From positions 4,223,001-4,287,000 of the forward strand of contig NZ_JAVIZM010000001.1 in assembly GCF_031453555.1 (NCBI RefSeq): DNA of 64,000 bases, read 5' to 3'. Each line of letters starts with the position of its first letter. Within the stretch, counting starts at the first letter, position 1. Source of the DNA: Bacillus sp. SLBN-46. GTDB lineage: Bacteria; Bacillota; Bacilli; Bacillales; Cytobacillaceae. Below, one piece after another: positions 54,060-63,501 of the stretch. The notes under the pieces are model-generated. The model was not told the origin of the DNA, ran no database searches, and saw nothing but the letters and a program-made list of their open reading frames with translations. Position numbers and translations under genes: made by a program.

Positions 54060-55609
54060 CATTGCAAATTACTACTTGACCGTCTATTTTTGAAGTTTGG
54101 GAATACAACGATAAAAATGCTTCCTTTTCCCAATTGGGATTGAACAGTTATTTCTCCACCATGAGCGATGACAATCTCTTGGGCAATGGCTAAGCCTAAA
54201 CCAGTCCCACCAATTTTCCGTCTATCCGAGTTATCCACCCGATAAAATTTTGTAAATAACTTGTCAATTGAATCTTCTGGAATACCCAATCCATTATCCC
54301 TAACGGCAATTTTTAATATCCTATCACTTTTAAAGACTTGAATCTTTATTTTCCCACCTTCTGGAGAATATTTGATAGCATTATTTATTAAATTTGTGAA
54401 AACCTGAATGATTTTTCTCTGATCACCTAGTATGACGGGATGGGCTACAAAGGCTTCAAGCGTAATATCATGGTATCTGGTTGTCATCTGCTGAACCTCA
54501 ATTACCTGCTCTAAGAGTGGTACCATTTCAATATACCTTTTTTCATAAGATTGTTTACCCGACTCCAAACGCTGCAAGTCGAGAAAATCATTGATTAAAG
54601 CTGTAAGCCGTTTGGCCTCATTAAAAATAGTGGTAAGATATTTTTCTTTTCGCTCTGGTTTTAATTCACGGTGCAGCATTAATTCAGAAAAACCTAGAAT
54701 ACTTGCTAATGGTGTACGTAATTCATGGCTAACCGTGTTAACTAATTCTGATTTAATTTTCACAAGTGAATCCAATTCCTTATTTCTCGCAATCAATGCC
54801 TGCTCATTTTCTTGGACCTTTTCGACCATTTTTTGAAAGGCATATGATAAAGCACCTATTTCATCGTCGCGATTCATATAGGAAGGTATGACCGCATCTT
54901 TTCCATCAGCAATATCATTTGCAGCAAAGGTAAGTTGGGTTAAAGGCTGTCCAACTTGCTTTAACATTAATCGAATAATCCCTAACAATAACAACAGAAT
55001 GAAAAAGATAAATAAAACAAAACCAATCTGAATATATGTTTTAATTCTTATTAGTTTTTGATAGAGAGTTTCACTGTCTTGATCAATGTCATGCAAATAA
55101 GTATTCATCAATTGTCTAAATTGAACAACCCTCGCAGTACCTTGGTTATTTGCTATGTTTGCCACTTCTTCTTTATTTCCTTTTTCATATTCGTGAATGA
55201 CCCTCGGAAGCGTGTCATTAAAATAATATTGTGTAAAATCATGAATAGTAGCAAGTAATTGCCGATCTTTCATAGTAGTTGCATGTTTAGTTAGTTCAAT
55301 GACCCGACTCTTTATTTTAGGCTCTTGTGCCAGTGCATTATCTCTCAAAGTTGGATTATCATAGGCAATATACCCTCGTATATCGAATAATGCTTGATTA
55401 AAATAATCATTTACTTCCACTGCAATTTTCTGTTTTACTTTTAGTTCATCACGCTGCGTAATATAGGAGTTATTTAGAAAGTTTTGTGTTGCCAATAATA
55501 GCGTTGAACCAATAACAAAACAAACAAGAAAGAGTCTGGTGAGTGTAACGAATCTTTTTACTAAACTTCTTTTAAAGACTAATTTACTTTTCATTAAAGA
55601 TTTCCTCAA
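54059..55609 (-). CDS. Membrane histidine kinase with CHASE3-like sensor (operon gene 6)
   Basis: 516 residues. Helices at about 22-42 and 195-217 frame an all-helical outer domain of CHASE3/4HB type (EVNDYFNQALFDIRGYIAY). HAMP follows, then H-box ELVNTVSHELRTPLASILGFSEL, N-box IQVFTNLINNAIKYS and GGTGLGLAIAQEI. Its start overlaps the end of the receiver gene by 26 bases. Last gene of the operon; presumably phosphorylates the stand-alone receiver and, directly or through it, the Hpt-REC-GGDEF-REC protein. Confidence 0.9.
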   Translation of the reverse strand: MRKSLMKSKLVFKRSLVKRFVTLTRLFLVCFVIGSTLLLATQNFLNNSYITQRDELKVKQKIAVEVNDYFNQALFDIRGYIAYDNPTLRDNALAQEPKIKSRVIELTKHATTMKDRQLLATIHDFTQYYFNDTLPRVIHEYEKGNKEEVANIANNQGTARVVQFRQLMNTYLHDIDQDSETLYQKLIRIKTYIQIGFVLFIFFILLLLLGIIRLMLKQVGQPLTQLTFAANDIADGKDAVIPSYMNRDDEIGALSYAFQKMVEKVQENEQALIARNKELDSLVKIKSELVNTVSHELRTPLASILGFSELMLHRELKPERKEKYLTTIFNEAKRLTALINDFLDLQRLESGKQSYEKRYIEMVPLLEQVIEVQQMTTRYHDITLEAFVAHPVILGDQRKIIQVFTNLINNAIKYSPEGGKIKIQVFKSDRILKIAVRDNGLGIPEDSIDKLFTKFYRVDNSDRRKIGGTGLGLAIAQEIVIAHGGEITVQSQLGKGSIFIVVFPNFKNRRSSSNLQ

Positions 55610-55952
55610 CCATTAGCAAAAGCTGACTTGGAATAAATGGTTTTGTCATGTAATAATCAGCGCCTGCCTCAAATACCTTCTCTTGTTCGAATTGCTGACT
55701 TTTTGCAGATAACACCAAGATTTTTGTATGGGTATGTTCAACCATCGGCTTAACTTTCTGAATGACTTCAAGTCCCGTTAAAAACGGCATCATATAATCT
55801 AATATAATTAGATCGTAGAAATTTCGTTCAATTAATTCTAAAGCCTCCTGACCATCCTCTGCTTCATCTATGAGATACTCCTTCTCTTCGAACGTATCAA
55901 TAATCAGCATTCTTAATATTTCTTCATCTTCCGCTAATAAGATTCTTTTCAC
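55584..55952 (-). CDS. Stand-alone receiver domain protein (operon gene 5)
   Basis: 122 residues, receiver domain only: acidic pair in LLAEDEEILR, phospho-acceptor in LIILDYMMPFLTG, Thr/Ser and Lys in LVLSAK and YYMTKPFIP. No output domain, like Spo0F or CheY. It overlaps the genes on both sides (4 bases upstream, 26 downstream). Suited to pass phosphate between the kinase and the N-terminal Hpt domain of gene 1. Confidence 0.9.
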   Translation of the reverse strand: MKRILLAEDEEILRMLIIDTFEEKEYLIDEAEDGQEALELIERNFYDLIILDYMMPFLTGLEVIQKVKPMVEHTHTKILVLSAKSQQFEQEKVFEAGADYYMTKPFIPSQLLLMVEEIFNEK

Positions 55953-58900
55953 TTCAAACCATCCTTTATATCTGTCTTAAGGAACGTGTCTGCCATGATT
56001 TGATAGGAGTTCTTCAACCGTTCATAATAAACCGGTGAATCCCAGGGCTTCCAACTATACAAATAACTTTCTTTTTGACGGACAAGGTTTCCAGTTACTT
56101 TCGGATATGTTTGTTGAATCTTCCCTTCTTTTGTTGTTACAACAGCTGTTCTGATCCCTTTTGTTTCTACACTACCGGTTAATCCTTGTTTCCAAAAATC
56201 CCCCATGACTTCTCTTAGGCTCGGATCTTTAAAGTTTAGTAGCTGCCAAGGAATACGTATCTCAATATTTTTATTGTCACCACTAATACTTATATCCGTT
56301 AATGAATCAAACTTCTTATTAGTAGGATTAGCATTTCCAAAGCGTAGTACGCCCGTTTCATAACTCTGAAACGGAATAACAGTATTCGTTGTGGGAATAG
56401 TTAACTTCTTGTTTAACGCCAAACGAATAGGATGAAAAATGCCATTCTCCTTCTTGTTAGCATAGGGCTCTTCTGGAACCATATGTAAGAGCGCTGCATA
56501 CTGAAAGTAGAACGTGTCATAATAGCTATCTACCATTACCCGTGAATCATTAGGTCCAGTTATTTTAACTAAATAATCAATTCCATAGTCTGAACGAATC
56601 TTGGAATCCTTCGTTAATGCAATAGTAGACTGACCTTGGTTATCTAATGTATCTAATAACAAATAAATTCCATCCTGTTTAAAGTCCACTGGATGATTAA
56701 ACTTTAATTGAAAATAAACATAACCACTATTGGTTGTCATACGTACTTCACTTAATGAGTCCTTCCTGTTGCTTGAATGGTAAATAGATTTTACGCCTGC
56801 TACGTCCCAATCCTTGGTCTCACCATCAACAATAATCTCTGTTTCCTTCTTCCCTGGTTCAAAACCCAGTAAACCAAAGTGCTGCTCATTGGTTTGCTGA
56901 TTATCCCAGTATGGCCTACGATCTGGATTATCAAAATCCATGGTATTCCATGTACGCTTAAACCACTCATCCTGCCAGGTAAATACCAGCCCCCCCGCAT
57001 AGCCCTCATTTACAATGGAGTGATATAACTGTCGATCAATCTTTCCTTGTTCTTCTTCTGAATGGAAACCTTGATTCATTCCATTTGTATTCTTGTGTGT
57101 TAAGCCTCTGGAGGATGGGACTCCAAACTCAGCCACTAAAACCGGCATATTATGGGCTTCACGCAGTTCATGTAAATATCCTGCATAATTGCTCTTCTTC
57201 CCACTAGAATCAACATAGTTCGTATATTTCGGTTCATAGTTAAGAAAGTCAGGATAATATGGATAGATATGATAGGAAGCAAACAATCCTGCATGAAAAT
57301 TGTTCGTTGCTACAATATGATTGGGATTGATTGAAACCATATCTTCGGTTTCTAGCGGCTCACTCGGATGGTTCAACAAGTCTGTTGTTACCCAGTTGGT
57401 AAAACTAAGTGAGTGCTGCCATCGATATTGCTTTGATTCATAATCTGACGCATAGTTAAGTAAATCAGCAAGCCAAACTTCAAAAGGATTTCCGTCTTCC
57501 GTTTTAAAATATTTTCCACTATATTGTCCAATAGCAGCATGCTTTGCATTTGTGTTTGTTACCATGGACGGGTCCCACTCGGTTCCTATTATCATTCCAA
57601 GTACATAATTAGAAATATCATATTTATATACGCCCGATGCATGTCCTGGACGTGCCGGCAACTTAGCGTTTCCATGAATAATATCAATCATATTTCTTAT
57701 TTCTAATTTCGCATCCTCAACGTTCTCGGATGCATATGCATCTTGAGTACGAATTAGTTTTTCCTCATTCACCCATGTACCATGCATGATATACAGCGGT
57801 TTTTTGGCCATTTGGTTATATTCGTAAAAGGCTTCATAAAACTGTGGAGGATGGAGGGTATAGACCCTTATTGCATTTGCATTCATCGCACCAATTTCCT
57901 TAAACCAACGGAAATATTCCTCTTTTGTAATAGCTGTCTCCCCAGGGAAATAACCTGGCTTACCAATCCCCATATTAATCCCTTTAATTAAGAAGTCCTG
58001 CCATTTCCCATCCTTTTGAATTTGAATATAAGAATCTCCTGTTTTTGAATTAAGATTGATTCCGTCATATTCAACCAATTCTACTTTTTCTTGAGTGCTT
58101 ACTTGATGTAAGCCATTTTTAAGAATATCCTTCATCAGTGGCACATAGGTACTCCAATAGAAGGAATCCCTTGCCCCTATCGTTCTTTTCCAAGTATCAA
58201 AGCCCTTTGTTTGATAAATTTCTGGAACCTCCGCTTCATCAGCATAGTCACCGGAAAAATAATAAGACGAATATCTCGCATTTTTGTGATAAATGACAGC
58301 AGGAAGCGTGGAGGGTATACCATAACCTTGTAACTGCTTTTTGGCCTCCTTTGTTACTGGAAGGCTGTAATTGGCCAACACTTCGTTATGATTTTTGGGG
58401 CTTATAATATCAAACCAATACTGATAATTGCCTTTCAAATTACTTTTGAAATGTTTTTTTCCATTTTCCGTCAAACTAAAAAGAAGTCCATCATCCTTCA
58501 TCTCCTCTTTACTAATGACCACAATAAAATTACTTTTACTTACAAAAACAAAACCTTCTCCAGTAAATGTCCATTTCTTGTTTTGTTCTTTATAATGTGT
58601 TTTCACCCATTCTGGAACCTCTGTTCCGTCAAGGTTTGAAAAATAACGTCCAATCCACCCTGACCATTCTACGTTTAATAAATTGGAGATTTTGTCCTTT
58701 GCCTGCTCTGATGTTGGACTAGCAAATGTATTAAATTCTGCTATCAATGTTTTACCTTTAGAACGTAATAGTGCTTTTTCGATTTGGTTGACTTCGCTTG
58801 ATGTTAATCCTCCATAGATTTTTTCTGATCTTTCACCAGAAGGATTTTGAGCAAAAAACTCTTTCTCATAAACTCCATATTGGTCGGTTAAATAAAAAAC

Positions 58901-59200
58901 ATCATATGGGTTTAAGTTTTTCGGTAAAGAGGAGATTGTATATTTCTGACCCTTTAGTGGTTCAAACCCTTTATAATCAGCAGCCTTTGAATACGGTTGA
59001 TTTCCGTTTTTAAAATATTTCGCATTATTTAAAATCCAAACTAATCCCTTATGCTCCCGATAAGATTGGTTTGGAACCGTTTTGTCTAAAATGAGTACGT
59101 TTAACTTATTTGAGGGCTGAAATTTCCAAAGCCAAAAGGGGCTAGTTATAATGACGATTAATACTATGGTATAGATGATAAGATACGTTTGTTTTTTCAT
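55949..59200 (-). CDS. Membrane-anchored glycosidase-like protein (operon gene 4)
   Basis: 1083 residues. One N-terminal membrane helix (7-25) anchors it outside. Residues ~30-390 are an unassigned outer domain. About 400-760 form a TIM barrel of the GH2/GH5-like clan: FLIKGINMGIGKPGYFPGE at the first strand, acid/base candidate E541 (MIIGTEWDPS) and nucleophile candidate E691 (VLVAEFGVPSSRG). The last ~290 residues look like a carbohydrate-binding beta domain (EIIVDGETKDWDVAGV). Probably cleaves or trims the polymer made by the adjacent glycosyltransferase. The start overlaps that gene by four bases. Confidence 0.8.
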   Translation of the reverse strand: MKKQTYLIIYTIVLIVIITSPFWLWKFQPSNKLNVLILDKTVPNQSYREHKGLVWILNNAKYFKNGNQPYSKAADYKGFEPLKGQKYTISSLPKNLNPYDVFYLTDQYGVYEKEFFAQNPSGERSEKIYGGLTSSEVNQIEKALLRSKGKTLIAEFNTFASPTSEQAKDKISNLLNVEWSGWIGRYFSNLDGTEVPEWVKTHYKEQNKKWTFTGEGFVFVSKSNFIVVISKEEMKDDGLLFSLTENGKKHFKSNLKGNYQYWFDIISPKNHNEVLANYSLPVTKEAKKQLQGYGIPSTLPAVIYHKNARYSSYYFSGDYADEAEVPEIYQTKGFDTWKRTIGARDSFYWSTYVPLMKDILKNGLHQVSTQEKVELVEYDGINLNSKTGDSYIQIQKDGKWQDFLIKGINMGIGKPGYFPGETAITKEEYFRWFKEIGAMNANAIRVYTLHPPQFYEAFYEYNQMAKKPLYIMHGTWVNEEKLIRTQDAYASENVEDAKLEIRNMIDIIHGNAKLPARPGHASGVYKYDISNYVLGMIIGTEWDPSMVTNTNAKHAAIGQYSGKYFKTEDGNPFEVWLADLLNYASDYESKQYRWQHSLSFTNWVTTDLLNHPSEPLETEDMVSINPNHIVATNNFHAGLFASYHIYPYYPDFLNYEPKYTNYVDSSGKKSNYAGYLHELREAHNMPVLVAEFGVPSSRGLTHKNTNGMNQGFHSEEEQGKIDRQLYHSIVNEGYAGGLVFTWQDEWFKRTWNTMDFDNPDRRPYWDNQQTNEQHFGLLGFEPGKKETEIIVDGETKDWDVAGVKSIYHSSNRKDSLSEVRMTTNSGYVYFQLKFNHPVDFKQDGIYLLLDTLDNQGQSTIALTKDSKIRSDYGIDYLVKITGPNDSRVMVDSYYDTFYFQYAALLHMVPEEPYANKKENGIFHPIRLALNKKLTIPTTNTVIPFQSYETGVLRFGNANPTNKKFDSLTDISISGDNKNIEIRIPWQLLNFKDPSLREVMGDFWKQGLTGSVETKGIRTAVVTTKEGKIQQTYPKVTGNLVRQKESYLYSWKPWDSPVYYERLKNSYQIMADTFLKTDIKDGLK

Positions 59201-60606
59201 TCTGAAACACCTTTTCTTTTCATTTCTCCCCAGCTTTTATCACCTATTACCATCTGCCATATTCCTTCACATCTCCAAAGTACGGTTAATGGACGATACC
59301 ATAGCGTTTCTGTTAGGGAATATAGAAAAAGCTTTACTATATCTGATACTTTTGGGTATTTTGTTAAACTCCACTCTTCTAATAAAACGGCAGCCATTGA
59401 AAAAATGGACCCGTATAAACAAGATAGTAGAAACAGTAAAATAGAATACTCAATGTAGATTCCCCCGAGGAATAAACATAAAATCATAAAAAGATAGCCG
59501 GATAATTCCACAATCGGCCCAAAAAATTCAACAATCCAAAAGTACGGAAAAGCTAGGAATCCTATTGAACCATATTTAGGATTAAAGGTTAATTTTCTAT
59601 GTGTCCATAGGCTCTCAAATAATCCTCTGTGCCAGCGTCGTCTCTGTCTCCGTAAATAGGTAAAGTCCTCAGGTACCTCTGTCCAACAAACGGGGTCAGG
59701 GACATAGACGATTTTCTTTTTTTGTCCTTTTTCCTTTAAAAGCCGATGCATTCGTACAACTAATTCCATATCTTCACCCACGGTATCCACCCGGTACCCA
59801 CCCGCAGCAATCACCCAATGCTTTGAAAAAACGCCAAATGCACCTGAAATGATTAAAAGAAGATTATGCCTACTTAGACCTATCCTGCCCATTAGAAAAG
59901 CACGTAAATATTCAATGATTTGCATCACCACAAGAGGCTTATCAGATAGCCCTATTTGATGAATATGACCATTTTGAATTTGACAGCCATTAGCTATTCT
60001 CACGCTTCCACCTGAAGCAATGACCTCTTCATTTGAATCAATAATAGGTTTCATAACCTTTAAGAAGGCATCTTGTTCCAAAACAGAATCACCATCTAGT
60101 GAGCAAAAGTAAGGATAGTGTGAGAAATTAAGACCAACGTTTAAAGCATCAGCTTTTCCTCCGTTTTCCTTATCGACAAGAAAAAGATTTGAAAGGATAT
60201 CAGATTGGTATATTTTTTTAATGGGTTTCGAGTCCACTTGTTTTCGAATAACTTTTTTTATTTCCTTCATTTCATAATGCTCAATCATCTTTTCAAGTGT
60301 GTGATCGGTAGACCCGTCATTTACAACAATGATTTCATAAGTTGGATAATTAACACTTAATAAAGATCGAACGCTCTGAATAATCCCTGCCTCTTCATTG
60401 TAAGCAGGGACTATAATAGATACAGGTTTCGTATAAAATTCATCCATATAATCTTCGTAAGCCTGTACTCTGTCCAGCTGGTATTCCTTTCTTAGTTGAA
60501 ATAAAGAGATTACCAAAATGACTGTGTAAAACACAATAACGATTACCATATAAATAGCTATAAACCAAGCAAATACTGCTACAATATCTCCCCATTGAAA
60601 AATCAT
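59197..60606 (-). CDS. Processive GT2 polysaccharide synthase (operon gene 3)
   Basis: 469 residues: two N-terminal helices, cytoplasmic GT2 domain, then about four C-terminal helices. Catalytic motifs: IIVPAYNEEAG, VVNDGSTDHT, SLDGDSV (DxD), VGEDMELVVR, and QRRRWHRG (the Q/RxxRW of processive synthases). Related to PgaC/IcaA and BcsA-type enzymes; no PilZ domain follows. Likely polymerises an exopolysaccharide and threads it through the membrane. It sits two bases after the HEAT gene. Confidence 0.9.
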   Translation of the reverse strand: MIFQWGDIVAVFAWFIAIYMVIVIVFYTVILVISLFQLRKEYQLDRVQAYEDYMDEFYTKPVSIIVPAYNEEAGIIQSVRSLLSVNYPTYEIIVVNDGSTDHTLEKMIEHYEMKEIKKVIRKQVDSKPIKKIYQSDILSNLFLVDKENGGKADALNVGLNFSHYPYFCSLDGDSVLEQDAFLKVMKPIIDSNEEVIASGGSVRIANGCQIQNGHIHQIGLSDKPLVVMQIIEYLRAFLMGRIGLSRHNLLLIISGAFGVFSKHWVIAAGGYRVDTVGEDMELVVRMHRLLKEKGQKKKIVYVPDPVCWTEVPEDFTYLRRQRRRWHRGLFESLWTHRKLTFNPKYGSIGFLAFPYFWIVEFFGPIVELSGYLFMILCLFLGGIYIEYSILLFLLSCLYGSIFSMAAVLLEEWSLTKYPKVSDIVKLFLYSLTETLWYRPLTVLWRCEGIWQMVIGDKSWGEMKRKGVSE

Positions 60607-60608
60607 GG

Positions 60609-61646
60609 TTATACTCCTTTATGAAGCCATTCCCAGGCCATATCTTTCGCGAAGACATCATTTGATGTTTCAAAGACGGAACGCAATATTTCTTTTCCAT
60701 TAGTAAATTGATCAATGGCTTGTCCAGCTTGTGAACGGACCCACCAGGATTGATCATGCAACAACTCAATTAATCTTTGAATTCCTCTTTCGTCCTTTAA
60801 AGAACCTATTAATTTGGCTGCAACCATTCTTTCTTCCCACTTATTGGAGTATAAAAGTTCTAAGTACGGCTCAACATTTTTTACATAGCCGATTTCCGCC
60901 AATGCCTTTAAAGCCCTTAGTTTAATTTCTCCGTTATAGCTTTCAAAAATCCTCTCTAAAAAAGAGAGGTACGTCATCTCTCTTTTCAGGGAAATGATAT
61001 CAAGAATTGCCTTCTGAAGGGATATATTGCTTTTATGAAAATGGAGAATAAATTGGTCGAATTGTCTACGTTCCATACGAATTAAAATATTACGGTAATC
61101 GTATTCAGATAAATGGTCAAATTCCTTTGTAAGGAGTTCAAACATCTGCTTGGAGTGAAACTTGGCAAGAATTCTCAAGACATGGACAAGCTCCTCACGA
61201 GAAATTCTTTTTCTTCTTAATAATCTTGAAACGTCTTCTAAAAGCTGGCTCATATGAAAATCCTCAATATGATAAAGCGTATTCATCCGTGTACTCCATC
61301 TTTTGCTTTTAAGTTGCCTTCTATAAAAATCCGTTAAATATAAGGAAGCGAGTTCAGACAAACGCGTTTTTTCCTCTTCCCCTTCAAGTAAGGTAGTATA
61401 CCTGCTAAACAGCTCCTCTATCGCCTTTTGCTGAAGTGCTGTTTCTGGAGTAAGCCCCCTCGCATAACTTCCTTCTGTTAACATAAAAAAAAGGAGAGGA
61501 TTATATTGTTCTTTGTAATGACTAATCCTCTCCCTTCTCTTAATATCAACTGCTTTTCGAATAGTTAAGTATCCTAACAAAATGAACAACATGCCAAAGA
61601 TGGAGAGTGTCAAGATTGAAAGGAAAAACAATTCAAGGTTTTGCAT
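60609..61646 (-). CDS. Membrane-anchored HEAT-repeat protein (operon gene 2)
   Basis: 345 residues. An N-terminal helix (about 6-30) anchors a cytoplasmic body. The C-terminal 230 residues contain HEAT-like helical repeats (IKLRALKALAEIGYVKNVEPYL, EERMVAAKLIGSLKDERGIQ, QSWWVRSQAGQAIDQF). Such repeats bind proteins, so a scaffold or co-polymerase for the neighbouring synthase is the simplest reading, but unproven. Two bases separate it from the synthase gene and one base from gene 1. Confidence 0.82.
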   Translation of the reverse strand: MQNLELFFLSILTLSIFGMLFILLGYLTIRKAVDIKRRERISHYKEQYNPLLFFMLTEGSYARGLTPETALQQKAIEELFSRYTTLLEGEEEKTRLSELASLYLTDFYRRQLKSKRWSTRMNTLYHIEDFHMSQLLEDVSRLLRRKRISREELVHVLRILAKFHSKQMFELLTKEFDHLSEYDYRNILIRMERRQFDQFILHFHKSNISLQKAILDIISLKREMTYLSFLERIFESYNGEIKLRALKALAEIGYVKNVEPYLELLYSNKWEERMVAAKLIGSLKDERGIQRLIELLHDQSWWVRSQAGQAIDQFTNGKEILRSVFETSNDVFAKDMAWEWLHKGV

Positions 61647-61647
61647 C

Positions 61648-63267
61648 CTATTTCATCCTTTTGATAAGCCTCTGTATTCTTGCTTGCAGTTCTTTTATAC
61701 TGAAAGGCTTGGTTACATAATCATCTGCACCGAGCTTTAGTGCTCTTTCAATATCGGACTCACTTTTTCTTCCCGTTAACATTAAGACATGCATATTCCT
61801 ATCCTTTTTTAGTCTTTTCACCTTTTGAAGTATTTCTATTCCGTCCATTACAGGCATCACACCATCTAAGATTAGAAAATGCTCCCCTGATTCTTCGATG
61901 CGTTTCGATTCAAAAAATTGAACTCCATCTTCAAATGCTTCCAGATTTAATTCAAAATGGTCAAATTCCATCACCTTAAGTATTCGTACCAACATCGTTC
62001 GAATGATGGCATCGTCATCAATAATTGAAACAAACAATGTTTTTTTCGATAGTTCTATTGGTGAATGATTAATCACTTCAACTCTTGCCCTACCATTTTT
62101 CTTTGCTTGATATAAAGCTTGGTCCGCTATTTTTAAGGCCTCTTCCAGCAGAATATCTGGAATATGAATGGTAAACACTCCTGCGGAAAAGGTAACGGTA
62201 AATATCGATTCATTTTTTTCAAAATTTGTCATACTAAACTCTCTTAAGAGACGCGAAACAATCTCGACAGCATCATTTTGAGCAGTATTTTGAAAAAGGA
62301 TGACAAACTCTTCCCCGCCATATCTAAATACAATATCCGAAGTTCTTGTATGCTCCTTTAAAAAGTTAGCGAATGTGGAAAGAACATAATCCCCAGTGAG
62401 ATGACCGAATGAATCATTGATCTGTTTAAAATGGTCAAGGTCTATAATGGCTATACTAAATAGTTGTTTGTTCCGAATTAAATCTTTAATATTTCTATTA
62501 AAAACATCAATTAGAAATTTCCTGTTGTAGAGTTTCGTAAGTTCATCTAACATCACTGATTGGTCGTATAATTTTTTTCGTGTTAGAAGCCGTTCTACCC
62601 TGACGGTTAATTCCTCCAAATCAATTGGTTTTTCAATAAAGTCATCTGCGCCCAACTTGTAAGCCTTCATTCTTGTTTCTCGGTCATTTAAAAGACTAAT
62701 CATAATTTTAGGAACAAATTTCTGCTTGTTATGCTCATTCAAGTCATTGAGGACTTGAAACCCACTGATGGCAGCTAAATTTATGTCAATAATTACACAA
62801 TCAGGATTTAAATCATAGTAATGGGCTATTGCCTTCTCTGGTGTGGTGTTTGCTGCAACCATCCAGCCTTTTTCCTCAAATGTGTCCTTTAACAAAATAA
62901 GCATAGAAACATCATCATCAATAATTTGGATTAGAGGGAGATGTTCGTCGTGACGAATTTCTTTGTTTTCCTCTATTTCATAGAAGTTTTCAAATTCATA
63001 GGAAAGATTAATTAATTCACCAAGAAAATTCATTAACTCTTCTTTTTCCCATTGTTTATGATCTGTTTCTTCTATTTGTTCAATTAGTCTCCCAGAAAGT
63101 TGGTGAAGCCCTCCCAGTTGAAGGGTTCCCGAACTTCCATGGACCGAGTGTAAAAATCGATATACCTCTGAATTGGAAATTTGTGATTCTTCCTTTACTT
63201 CAAACCACATGGAAATTTGACTCTTTATCTTTTGAAACAGTAAGTTTTTATATTTTGTAAAATCCAT
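61648..63267 (-). CDS. Hpt-REC-GGDEF-REC diguanylate cyclase/response regulator (operon gene 1)
   Basis: 539 residues. Hpt-like N-terminus (FLHSVHGSSGTLQLGGL, about 35-60). Receiver 1 (about 110-225) with QIIDDD, CVIIDINL and DFIEKPID. GGDEF domain (about 240-405): LDELTKLYNRKFL, IDLDHFKQINDSFGHLTGD, and RYGGEEF, intact and active in form; RTSD before it is the product-inhibition I-site. Receiver 2 (about 415-539) with IIDDDAIIR, LILDGVMPVMDG and YVTKPFS. Makes cyclic-di-GMP under phosphorelay control. The start follows AGGGGTGTAGAGGGT. Confidence 0.92.
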   Translation of the reverse strand: MDFTKYKNLLFQKIKSQISMWFEVKEESQISNSEVYRFLHSVHGSSGTLQLGGLHQLSGRLIEQIEETDHKQWEKEELMNFLGELINLSYEFENFYEIEENKEIRHDEHLPLIQIIDDDVSMLILLKDTFEEKGWMVAANTTPEKAIAHYYDLNPDCVIIDINLAAISGFQVLNDLNEHNKQKFVPKIMISLLNDRETRMKAYKLGADDFIEKPIDLEELTVRVERLLTRKKLYDQSVMLDELTKLYNRKFLIDVFNRNIKDLIRNKQLFSIAIIDLDHFKQINDSFGHLTGDYVLSTFANFLKEHTRTSDIVFRYGGEEFVILFQNTAQNDAVEIVSRLLREFSMTNFEKNESIFTVTFSAGVFTIHIPDILLEEALKIADQALYQAKKNGRARVEVINHSPIELSKKTLFVSIIDDDAIIRTMLVRILKVMEFDHFELNLEAFEDGVQFFESKRIEESGEHFLILDGVMPVMDGIEILQKVKRLKKDRNMHVLMLTGRKSESDIERALKLGADDYVTKPFSIKELQARIQRLIKRMK

Positions 63268-63465
63268 ACCCTCTACACCCCTATTTGACTAAAGCAAAAA
63301 TCCAAAAATAGTTCATTTCGTGTTCAACTATTATTCCCAATATCTTCGTTCCTTGTGTATATTGAGTTTATAATTATTTGATTAATGATACAACGAATTG
63401 CCTACAAAAAAACGGGAAAAATGACAAATAAGGAAGAATTTTGTCGATTTTCTCGTTTTTAGATA

Positions 63466-63492
63466 AAAAAAGACCCATTTACATGGGTTCTT
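63466..63492 (-). terminator. Terminator of proC
   Basis: A short stem ACCCAT/ATGGGT with one bulge (63473-63478, 63483-63488) followed on the minus strand by seven T residues. Confidence 0.65.
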
Positions 63493-63501
63493 GATGTTTA
63501 C

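Noticed and set aside
59197..60606. PilZ domain at the end of the glycosyltransferase
   Set aside because: The C-terminus ends in membrane helices and a short basic tail; no RxxxR...D/NxSxxG pattern.
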